From the NCBI GenBank assembly GCA_036389255.1, contig DASVQI010000006.1:496001-560000 (forward strand): a DNA stretch of 64,000 nt, in the 5' to 3' direction. Both the position numbers and the translations under genes were made by a program. Numbering within the stretch: the stretch's first letter is position 1; the number at the start of each line of letters is the position of its first letter. The DNA is from JACVRN01 sp036389255. GTDB taxonomy: Bacteria; Acidobacteriota; Blastocatellia; Pyrinomonadales; Pyrinomonadaceae. The notes beneath the pieces were generated by a model. That model searched no databases. It had not been told where the DNA came from and saw nothing but the letters and a program-made list of their open reading frames with translations. Below, one piece after another: positions 33,401 to 36,600 of the stretch.

Positions 33401-33592
33401 GAGCCGTCCCTGATGTCTCGTCACCGGGTCGTCAGGAGCCCCCTTCCCCCGATTGAATTTCATCGTGAAAGATACTGGTTTCAGAAGAGAGACGAGCATA
33501 GAGTCTCGGCTCCGCAGCAGGGGAATGGAAATTCGACGCCCCCGCCTGAGCGCCCGGAGACAGTCACCCCGTTTCTGGAGCTGCAATTTTAG
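12179..33592 (+). CDS. trans-AT PKS, 7137 aa: linker-DH-KR-ACP + 4 modules + terminal KS8
   Basis: Starts at GTG 12179. Domain order: KS-flanking linker (residues 1-187), DH1 (189-467), KR1, ACP (Ser1038); KS4 (Cys1314)-DH2-KR2-ACP (Ser2596); KS5 (Cys2864)-carrier-like insert-KR3-ACP (Ser3981); KS6 (Cys4264)-KR4-ACP (Ser5253); KS7 (Cys5518)-KR5-ACP (Ser6540); KS8 (Cys6820) at the C-terminus. No AT is present. All five KSs keep HGTGT and the second His motif. The first linker completes KS3 of the previous protein, and KS8 works with domains at the N-terminus of the next protein, so both ends of the protein sit inside split modules. It is cytosolic and one of the largest proteins in the window. 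The long antisense ORFs opposite it are frame shadows. Confidence 0.95.
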   Translation: MSTKSAKQLVLLSAPGAQQLQEYARRLMKWVATRESTETAGGQSPDLPGLLSGLAYTLQVGREPMRERLALVVSSLAELHEQLGLFLERPSAAYRVLQGSANEEFVQEFLRDKSKGHAFIETAAAERDFDGLARLWVNGVNVDWNLLYGDGVRPARLSVPTLPFLKKEYWLEEPKRLARAEGHAVKPFLHPLIGSNISDFQQQKYSTTLSGTEYFLREHAIGEQKVLPAVATLEMALAGASLADHRTVTRLENVVWSRPIVVEREPVEVRLELVPSGDGVNYEIRRENPEGEAQLCCAGTLRFELIPDAGQKQAMDLSEIRARCTETVSREECYRFFDRAGVSYGPAFRPIQSLQFGQREALSRLELPEGIDIPFEKFVLHPSIMDGILQTALWTTGRPQDAQERRLPFALTSLDILHPLPRTGYVHATLSQTNQPQSALTKYDLALLDDDGRVILRIGEFTTREVGEAHALRREQSSSVEAVETQAYERAWERERTVNAATAGKLAGDVLVLSFDEDFTNALKREADDGASRILWLQPGPRFEQLRPDHWQFNPDSEQERRLLFQKLKQDGRAPTRLIWQGVERAGTLSAASTLAPPSLWLFHLFRAWALEKFREPLRLIFVHEQTGTLESLFFNALGGLAKTIANENPRFLCSVVEVQAASPSQLSTVELLARVALHELQAADEHEFELRYIGLERQVRRWHTVRKLGESAAQIRFRDGGIYLVTGGLGALGRIFVKSLGESWRARFILTGRSQSSSLIEQELAGLRKLGIDAAYLPADLSRRVEAVRLVERIRSEHGNLNGIIHLAGTMRDEFLLRKTAAEFEEVLAPKVAGTLELDSATADQPLDFFILFSSVSGAAGSPGQGDYAYANSFLDSFAAWREEQRRAGKRSGKTLSILWPMWAEGGMRVDEAMQEQLVALSGLRPLERAEGLKAFAAALSHTGDHLLIANGVSARVREFLEATTRVPLPAELRKRSSPPEGRPPAASATEKPMDAPRPDLAEQTEEYLKEILAGTFKMQPDEIEAGTAFEAYGIDSILIMDLTRQLEQHFGSLPKTLFFEYQDLKSLAAYFTDNYREKLESLLTSPGYATVAAQVEQDESQPSYISEQPATAQPQEAQTSTASQSTTNRLTSSTVAPSFRNTEAREREPIAIIGVSARFAQANDLYAFWENLRTGKNSITEIPRERWDWREYESATEMDAASTYSRWGSFLDDVDKFDSLFFGISPREAEIIDPQERLFLQTAWHTLEDAGYTRKDLKEQRVGVYVGVMYGLYQLYESEQGRLAASSYASIANRVSYTLGLRGPSIALDTMCSSALTAMHLACQALHNGETDLALAGGVNLHLHPYKYRMLGQGQFTSSDGLCRSFGEGGDGYVPGEGVGAVLLKPLSDALRDGDYIYGTILGSVLNHGGKTNSYTVPNPVSQGDLIEKAIEIAGIDGRTISYIEAHGTGTSLGDPIEIRGLTRAFEKYGFDKQSLPIGSVKSNIGHLESAAGIAGVVKVLLQMKHRKLVPSIHSATLNANIDWENSAFYVQQDYREWKRPVLHLDGREEVVPLRAGISSFGAGGANAHLILEEHEAPVEKPRLDGTARLLVFSAKTAERLRVLAEQFVQFLQKQPVTDLTRMAYTLQTGREELEERLAVVASSSGELVEKLYAFLNDSTQPEEVFRGSLRDEAAAAARAPKTGRKNTLDAREALENRDLLRLAEVWVKGAAVEWQLLYDAPFPRRLPLPGYPFEMTRSWLASASVTRRGGASALHPLIDRVDAAQTLDTGLSFSKVFRPSDAVIQDHRVGGVPVLPGVAVLEMARAAMKEAGKTEHVQLKKVRWLRPLIVSESEVRAWMTLRKTDEGVTFELLGQGEDGLTTHARGTVELSGANATRSTERLSVEDIRGRCNNRLNGEELYQEYAKAGLDYGPYFRGLQWIESNDEEALGRIILPEESAGGLEKYDLHPAIIDSALHVVAAFRAQSSAKTKMPYSVESVELLHSLPAQGYAYVQPHGRDHYHVTVLDDSGRVCVKLHDLALRPVPEAEDSLKEMLFAPHWVPAHELLDDAPPADSLWIVHDEDSESLARALAAEHGGNAAQLMDVARLTTDSGLSDSLALPGLIYFMGGFQPARERQGDMNALESSQQRGVLSLFRLVKLLLVRGGASRPVRLNVITHDVCSLEGGATLNPFAGSLHGFTMSLAREYPRWEVGLVDISLKDSRTEDAHEGLRALAQALAHKPRTSPGSVVALRGRTLYRRSLLPLEQPAPAGSGFRRKGVYLIIGGAGGLGLEVTDWLVRNYEARVVLLGRSPLDLERQRRVDEIDPTRQHLSYQQADAADPESLRRVVLKVRETHGALHGVIHSAIVLHDLSLQKMDESTFREALDAKTRICVSLFDAIRDEKPDFVLFFSSTVALSGSAGQSNYAAGCAFKDSFASFMADNLSTSAKVINWGYWGTVGVAANETYRQRLSQQGIFSISPQEGMQALERIMQHGDNQVVVMKARRDVLADGGVDFSGSLRWQPREQGTSLKRAREVTRTAPEMLPQATQFTEALQPERPPAAEVAPDASGSNTEDLRKAIEGYVKGAFHKVLQIPEAKLWPDETFENYGIDSLTVPQIIDIFSADLGSLSSTLLFEYTTIRQLTEFFLESHGATLRKLLRPESEPQVTAPRSESVALEDVAKHEPAKRPAIEVTAQAKAPEENRVQSSSPQARELSFVRRRIAIVGVAGRYPQANSLDEFWKNLRAGKDSVQQVPADRWDWRTYSEVDGAPISRWGGFLDGIDQFDPMFFNMSRREAEFTDPQERLFLETTWRTLEDAGYTRLRLRDARVGVYVGVMYGHYQLIETHDNLAGDMGYASIANRVSYFFDFRGPSMAVDTMCSSSLSAIHLACQALLLDEIDYAIAGGVNLAVHPRKYAQLAVGRFTSSDGRCRSFGEGGDGMVPGEGVGALLLKPLEQAERDGDRIYGVILSSSLNHGGKTSGYSVPNPVAQGALVEDAIRRAGVEAETIGYIEAHGTGTSLGDPIEMNGLIRAFRQRPLNGRKIPVGSLKSNIGHLESAAGVAAVTKVLLQMKHGQLVPSLHAERLNPNIDWQNSPFEVQQTLDEWKALPVVRDGKIQLIPRRAGISSFGAGGANSHLVLEEYKQDEAALPATQSDAPRLFILSAKNEEQLRRYASEFLDFLSEPGLADSSGADDADASAATEVSLESLTPLLAELIGVMPEEILPGEPLMEMGMDTTTILRLFSKIEELWDVELSPAMIRAELTLADILELLPGSGAANPETVTQMSSLPAHNLERMIYTLQVGREAMEERLAMPVTSIEELRDGLRRFVNGEEPANLHRGNSRGNSSVSLLVDGEDGREYVRNILATKGLGKLAQLWVNGVEFDWTLLYDGVRPIPVSLPTYPFARTRCWLEEPEEVAATRQTPQVMGEQLSERAESSRHTASRPDASGVARTVLYEREWQTANLGVAATGRSFAQPVLIVSPNPKRAEALQQIVLQETGAEPILLEQADAFRMVSPRHYQLRLAQAAESRRVLAELKQRQLLPHTILWFHEPEKEREEAPASLLEETFYAPFFLIRELLASQPDADIDFLFAYVGSDGIEDAYPAALEGFFRSLSQETARIRGRLARVPSSFLRGQAAELGQVVRLLKAELSAPREESTVSLEDAARRVPHWKRVQPETAAKTSAGLKNHGVYLITGGSGGLGLSFARAIAESVAAPRLILTSRSPLDEHKRAALEELRALGAEVLHLQSDVSAEEDVRGLIAEIRARYGRLDGIIHSAGVTRDSLLLNKTQDEADAVLAPKVSGTIYLDKHTAAEEMDFFVTFSSVSAVLGTPGQCDYAYANSFLDSFAAAREKLRREGRRAGKSLSINWPYWKAGGMSLDDESLRVVEARTGIVPLEPEDGWNAFKLGLTLNASQVLVLSGDVDKIARLLESNQHRGAEETVVAAHTGLPTSGQDVTAWVREQILAVMASITGYGVEELEPDKSFQSYGLDSVGLMKLGNRLNETFELDLMPSIFFEATTPEALTARLWDDHADALLKGRQATATRSEYAEASGSGAASSAATGRGSDNNGQPGQSESAKRSGSSTSASAGDTARKLNSFSAEPDPVVIVGIAGVLPGSEDLESFWAQMERGGDLITEIPPDRWDWRAFYGDPREQADKTQVKWGGFMPRVDLFDPLFFGISPNEADWLDPQQRLLLQTIWKAIEDAGINPGELAGTNTGLFVGVGPSDYAELIYRSGVKASIYSAVGLTPSMLANRISYQLDLHGPSEPIDTACSSSLVALHRAAEALEQGHCEMVIAGGINVILSPVPYVSLERAGMLSPDGTGRAFDSDANGYVRGEGVGAVVLKKLSRAKADGNPIYAVLRGTAVNHGGRASSLTAPNPIAQAEVIVRACEKAGVNPAAISYIETHGTGTVLGDPVEVNGLKKAFAELYRKWNLPAPAKPHCALAALKNVIGHLEPAAGIAGVLRVLLAMKHKRLTGTPNIRELNRYLALEGTPFYIPREGQEWKPLSDEQGNPLPRCAGVSSFGYGGVNAHAILEEYVPQPEPETRPESPVIFVLSAKQPERLYDYVREFLRPARAAEWMKNLTATAYTLQTGRGAMEERLALVVRDAEELREKLSRYLQGDTASVYRGRVTRGATPPVIAEGETDPEQIARSWVLGAAVDWNRLYSRTPRLCSLPTYPFAPERHWFSREQAQPRPEIRPETKPEAVYFQTVFEPAPVLEREGLSESLLIFGTQERFTELMRLSADAPASSLHLLVKPGSTFRELENSFEINPRRFDDYVRLLTVLRERGFPLTRIAHLWPLEKVSEFRGTPDEAAPELFLARGAASVFMLLKAIGEAKIGSVRRIQVASTEDAETGGVAFAEALGGFVGSLRTLAPDLNFSVIRFASPDAARLNGLLLAEMSARHVRGQEVIRYQSGIRFVQRLRPVSPDKTNPSGGSATKDGGVYLITGATGSLGLMLAGYLARRHRARLALLGRSAPDSATGARLEELRRLGAETVYFQGSVEDGTRLRSILAEVKAMWGGLDGVFHLAGTVSERLLQEKDLSEFRSQLRPKIEGTLALDEATRDEALDLFVLYSSTAAHLGDFGLMDYAVGNRFLDGFAVEREAKRRLGQRQGRTVSINWPLWREGGMHVADEQEDRYLRKTGFRYLESSEGEAALEWALKSGLSQVMVTVGDSERIRALIDVDTQTQRTATAPMTAPSVPVTAAPARVAAGRLDAGELSLRVIEELKRMLSEIVGLEANRLENDASFGEYGLDSFGLKTFSERLRERYGIEILTTLFFSANTIAKLSQHLVDEFPTQLQRVHAPHEERVAQAPDIAVQSQAAIASEPAATMAPAIHTSPGAQAATGSLNFSTDNEPVAVIGMSGRFPGSPNLTEFWKNLEQGRDLITEIPPERWNWKEIAEMFPGTPPWGAFLDGIDKFDPLFFKISPLEAKVMDPQHRLFLEETWKALEDAGCRADSLAGRNVSVFVGMQFNDYESLVVDTGQMNAYSGTGLARTMLANRISYLLDLHGESESIDTACSSSLVAIHRGIRSLRRGESELSIVGGVSLVLSPQTVISAHGLGILSPGGRCKTMDKTADGYVKGEGVAALVLKPLSRALADGDHIHAIIRGSAVNHGGRAHSLTAPNPVAQAELLVAAYEDARVPIESVSYLEMHGTGTELGDPIEIEGILQAYRKLRGNTSAANVCGLGTVKSNIGHLEPAAGVAGVVKVILAMNRRKLPASLHINELNPLIQLDDVPFEPVRATRDWQPFDKNGNPLPRRAGVSSFGFGGVNAHVVLEEPATQNALSRPDDEPRLFVLSAKNEERLREYVSSMVSFLNQSGFAPTSQGGNGSAPPLDMDALCYTLQVGRVPMDARLATVARNAQELRDKLERYLRGDSGIEEFHTGNAQSSTESRAWLDDAEGREYLRLILLKRNHNQLARAWVGGSEIEWNLLYPDALPGKMSLPTYPFAQGRFWIEKREEPREAKPERQARPEARLLSKTWQPAEGMSGSADALPAGTLLVLTNPQTEPLALRLFDGDSRVRPLIVSQNPVGERPSDSGLSLSHADAEDGVRLAKRILNQWPNLIGIVDLSDLSLEQRAHSEAKWGKITLYQELVKTFRNSSFFCLHFTCELVGFKAQRPNLSGANFAGLVRMLSAEYKSLYCRTVDVDAASVTAQTLRRIVGRELGMNDPVTEVCYRNEVRHVASMKELPAGDRRPEGDEPWHGQLRDKVFLISGGTRGIGLAVANELISKGANRLVLMGRQPVPHPEQWTTLLKSPETDPRLAARLEALMTLRQPGVELRFYTHSLDDRERLSEYLSTVRNELGPIAGVIHCAGLSLMNNPAFISKPVAEIQQVLEPKVEGLESLSAACAADDLEFFILCSSVSAQIPVLAVGISDYALANSFMDYFAEFQAARGRTFFRSIQWPSWQSMGMEEVKSRVYGDLGLLTLPTGQGLELLHRAMSSDGAINVMPCLVDPTKFDPKSLLLLPQVAVRSGENVETTELLQPPGATPPATIDKRAASEKGIRWLTELFSKQLQIEPELLDENTGFAEFGVDSVMIAQLVVRLEKELAITLEPSAFLENPSLSQLARYLQEDYPDALSRVIGPDEGSAPLADNKGPATPSSNIRLPDAPLAASRDASSNGHSAKGADATAAAATTTDSREPLTGADPRHIAVIGMACNFPGAPDKETFWRNLAAGRSSITEVPSSRWSPDKFYSPDYEQGKTVSKWGGFLDAIEDFDPVFFKIDKKLAPQVDPLMRQFLEVSAQSLRDAGMELREVAGRKVGVFVGSRTSNFGYYNQSLQKESISGLAQNFISAHVSHFLDVRGPSMVVDTACSSSLVSVHLACQSLRTNECEMALAGGVEILLDEIPFVGMSEGRALSPTGKCHTFDEKADGIVLGEGAGVLVLKRLEDALRDGDRIYAVIEADAINNDGRTMGMTTPNPEAQKEVIKDALRQSGIRPSDITYVETHGTGTMIGDPMELKALARVFQTETDRKGFCGVGSVKTNIGHLLSAAGIAGLIKVILSLEHKQLPPTLNCEAPNPRFKFDESPFYIVRQLSEWKVENGIRRAAISSFGFGGTNAHVIVSEGEPSLMSRHRVVRSPLPPIEFHRERYWFQKRDEHRVSAPQQGNGNSTPPPERPETVTPFLELQF
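15625..20110 (+). other. PKS module 5: KS4-DH2-KR2-ACP
   Basis: KS4 has DTMCSSALTAMH (Cys at nt 16118), HGTGTSLGD and KSNIGHLESAAG. DH2 has QDHRVGGVPVLPGV (His at nt 17546) and HPAIIDSALH. KR2 has IGGAGGLGLE, FFSSTV and QSNYAAGC, with Asp in VLHDLSL (B-type pattern). The ACP reads YGIDSLTVPQIIDIF, nearly the same as the ACP of module 10, which hints at duplication. Expected product: a double bond. Confidence 0.87.
20289..24260 (+). other. PKS module 6: KS5-(carrier-like insert)-KR3-ACP
   Basis: KS5 has DTMCSSSLSAIH (Cys at nt 20768), HGTGTSLGD and KSNIGHLESAAG. Its C-terminal motif is GGANSHLVLEE, with Ser where the others have Ala. The flanking linker contains a carrier-like insert (21735-21960). 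KR3 has TGGSGGLG, FSSVSA and CDYAYAN, with Asp in VTRDSLL (B-type). The ACP site is YGLDSVGLMK. There is no DH in the module, so a D-hydroxyl is predicted. Confidence 0.85.
21735..21960 (+). other. Carrier-protein-like insert in the KS5 linker (Ser to Thr)
   Basis: The pattern matches a carrier fold: LLAELIGVMPEEI, then MEMGMDTTTILRLFSKIEE, then LTLADILELL. The phosphopantetheine serine is replaced by Thr (codon at nt 21839), so it should not be modified. It occupies the same place in the linker as the inserts after KS2 and KS9, between LFILSAKNEEQL and MIYTLQVGREAM. Confidence 0.6.
24461..28070 (+). other. PKS module 7: KS6-KR4-ACP
   Basis: KS6 has DTACSSSLVALH (Cys at nt 24968) and HGTGTVLGD. 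The second His motif is KNVIGHLEPAAG instead of KSNIGH, with the His kept. KR4 has TGATGSLG, YSSTAA and MDYAVGN. It lacks the Asp of B-type KRs (GTVSERLL), so the opposite hydroxyl configuration is suggested. The ACP site is YGLDSFGLK, serine at nt 27935. Expected product: a hydroxyl. Confidence 0.85.
28238..31945 (+). other. PKS module 8: KS7-divergent KR5-ACP
   Basis: KS7 has ESIDTACSSSLVAIH (Cys at nt 28730), MHGTGTELGD and KSNIGHLEPAAG. Its N-terminal region is short (PPWGAFLDGID) and GP before the active site is GE. KR5 has SGGTRGIG and ISDYALANSF and keeps Ser/Tyr. It carries an extra loop after the second strand (QPVPHPEQWTTLL onward) and lacks the B-type Asp (GLSLMNNPAF). The ACP is FGVDSVMIAQLV (Ser at nt 31796). 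A hydroxyl is predicted, with low certainty on stereochemistry. Confidence 0.82.
32140..33510 (+). other. KS8, C-terminal ketosynthase lacking the flanking linker
   Basis: Cys at nt 32636 (DTACSSSLVSVH), HGTGTMIGD and KTNIGHLLSAAG are intact. It differs from the other ten KSs: DPLMRQFLEVSAQSLRDAG in place of DPQ(E/Q)RLFLQ, and INNDGRTMGMTTPNP in place of NHGGRT. After NAHVIVSEG only a short tail with RERYWF follows. The ~180-residue linker with the YTLQVGR motif is missing. It works with the DH-ACP-ACP-KR block that opens the next protein. Confidence 0.82.
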
Positions 33593-33650
33593 AGGTTGGA
33601 ATCCGGCGGGCTAACGAACACGCGGGCCGGGCCTGGTTTGGCATGGCATG

Positions 33651-33662
33651 AGGGAGAACATG
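33651..33662 (+). promoter_or_regulatory. Shine-Dalgarno supporting ATG 33660
   Basis: AGGGAG (33651-33656) lies 3 bp before ATG 33660. The in-frame ATG at 33648 has no purine-rich sequence before it and would itself overlap this site. The spacing is short, so the choice is moderate. Confidence 0.5.
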
Positions 33663-36600
33663 GACGTTTTAAATCAGCTTAAATGCACCGTGCAGGTCAA
33701 AGGCACAGACCCCATCGTGCGCGACCATTCGGTGTACGGCGTGAATATCATGCCGGGCGTGTCGTTCATAGACATCATTTACCGCATTCTGCGCTCAAAG
33801 AATATTGACACCGCAAACCTTGAGCTACGCAAGATTCTATTTCTTCATCCCGTGGTCGCCAACGCGCAGTTCGATAGCGAGCTGCGATTCGAGTTCACCT
33901 CGCACGGCTCATTTCACAAGCTCTCGGTGAGCGCCCGAAAGCTTTACCGTGATGGCAGCCGCGCCGGGTGGCAGCAGACTCTCGAATGTGAGCTTCACTT
34001 CGACAGTAAATTCCCTGACATCTCCTTAAACCTCGGCGCGCTGCTCGACGGCGCGGAAAACTTCGTGGACATGGACGAGGTCTACGCCCTGACACGCTCC
34101 ACGGGGATTATTCACGGGGAATTCATGAAGGGTCTGGGAACCATACATGTCGCGGAGGGAGGCATTCTGGCGGAGATTCACCTGTCCGAGAGCGCGCGTC
34201 AATATCTGGACTACTTTTACATTCATCCGACCTATCTTGATGCCTCAACCATTCTGCCGAACCATTTCGCCGGTCACTTCGTCAGCCAGTTCGGTGAGGT
34301 GAACCCTGACGACATCAGGGCTTACATCCCCATGTACATAGAATCCTTCCGGGCGCGGCAGCAGACCGGGGAAAAGTGTCTGGTGTACGTGAAGCCGCCG
34401 CGCTACAAGGGGACTCTAGCCGACCTGAATGTGTGTGACCTTGAGTTTTACGACCGCGAAGGACTGTGTGTGATGTGGGTGCGCGGGCTGACCTCGAAGC
34501 GCGTGCGCTCGGACTCGCTGATTACGCAGTGGCTCGACACCGGCCTCACAGAAAAGAGCGGGACGAGCAACAGCGAGATGGCCGCGACAGACAAAGGCGC
34601 GGGCGTGCGTTCGTCGCTGGAATCCATGCTGAGCGGCTGGCTCGCGGAGTTGATGGACACGACGCCGGAGAAGATTGATACCCGACGCGGCTTTTATGAG
34701 CTCGGGCTGGATTCCAAAGACCTGCTTCAGGTCGTACGCAAACTTGAGTCGGAGCTGAAGCTAGACCTTTATCCGACACTTTTGTTCGAGTACGACAACG
34801 TGAAGTCACTCGTGCAATATCTGGCGGAGGAGTGGGGCGAGAATCCGACTGTGCGTGCGGCTCTGACGGTGGCGGCGAACGAGAATACATCTCGGCCGGG
34901 CGACGTGCCGAGCGCGAAAACGGAGACGGCTAGCGCCTCAGTCGGAAGCGATGAGCCGTCGCTCTCGGAGATGAGAAATTATCTTGAAGGTCTGGTTGCC
35001 GCGTATCTGAAAGATGGCCGCGCAGTACAGTCCGACGTTGGATTTTACGAGCTGGGTTTAGAGTCATCCGATTTGCTCAAGCTCGTGCGGCAGCTTGAGC
35101 ATGACCTTGAGCAGGATTTTTATCCGACCATGCTCTTTGAGTACAACACTATCGGGAGCCTGGCCGAACACCTGCACCAGACTGCGGGGAACAGAGTTCC
35201 ACGAAAGGCCGCGCGCCGTGTGGAGAGGAAAGACGAGCGCCCCGTTGAGGCTCTCTTTTTTCAGGGCGTCTGGGAGGATGCGCCGCTTCCCGCGAGCTTG
35301 CCCTCTGCGGTTAGCGGCGGGCTTCTGGTCTTCGAGCGAACCTCGCTCCTGAGCGATGCCCTGCGCGCACGGCTGAGCCGTGACAACAGCTCTGAAGTGA
35401 TTTCGGTTCTACACGGAGAGACTTATCAAGAGTTAGACGAGCATTCCTTCCAGATTAATTTCGGCTCACGACAGGATTACCTGCGCCTCTTGGAGCGGCT
35501 GAAAAGCAGGACAGCTTTTCCCGAGCAGATAATTTTCCGGCAAAGCGCGAGCCCGCGCCGGGGAAGCGCTAATGACGCGGAACAATTGGAAGACGCGTTC
35601 AAGTCGCTGCTTTATCTGACCGCAGCCCTGATGCGCCGCAGAGGCGGCAAGAACATCCGGCTCGTCTATTGTGCCGGACGCTCGGGGCGGGCGGCCTTCG
35701 AGCCGGAAGCCGCGCTCGGCAGCATGTTCAAAAGTATCCGGTCGGAGAATCCCGGCTTGCGTTACAAGCTCCTGCATCCGGGAGTGGACTCGGCAGACGG
35801 CGAGCGCTATGCCGGGGCTCTACTCGAACGAGTTCTGGCGGAGCTGCGCGAGGACGAGCATGTCGAAGTGCGCTATCAGGAAGGCCGCCGACAGGTCTTG
35901 CGCTTCCGTGAGTTTCAACAGGCTCCGCTCGCAGGACAACTCATAGGGGCGCGGGGGCGTTTGCGTGAGCGCGGGGTCTATCTGATTAGCGGCGGGCTGG
36001 GCGGGGTCGCCCTGATTTTCGCGCGCTTTCTGGCCGAACGAGCGAAAGCGCGGCTGGTGCTCTGCGGGCGCTCTGCGCCGGACGAGCAGAAACGCGCGCA
36101 CATCAGAGAGCTTGAGGCGTTAGGCGCGCAAGTCATGTATTCCCAGACGGACATCTCAAGACCGGGGGCGGCGGCGCAACTGGTCGCTGAAGCCAAACAG
36201 AGATTCGGCGCGCTGCACGGCGTAATTCATGCGGCCAGCGTGTTGCGCGATTCTCTGATAGTCGGAAAAACGATGGAGGACGCGCGAGCCGTACTGACGC
36301 CGAAGGTGGCCGGTTGTCTACAGCTCGACGAAGCGACTGGCGGCGAACAGTTGGATTTCTTCGTGCTGTTTTCGTCAACGGCAGGGGCATGGGGGAATCC
36401 GGGGCAGGCCGACTACGCTTGCGCTAACGGCTTTCTGGATGCCTTCGCTGCGGAGCGTGCGCGCCTAGTCGAAGCGGGCGAGCGTTACGGTAAGACCGTG
36501 TCCATCGGCTGGCCTCTGTGGAAGAACGGCGGCATGCGCCTTGACCCTGAGAGAGAAGCCGCGCTGCTCGAAAGCGGACTTCAACCTCTCGGTGACGAGA

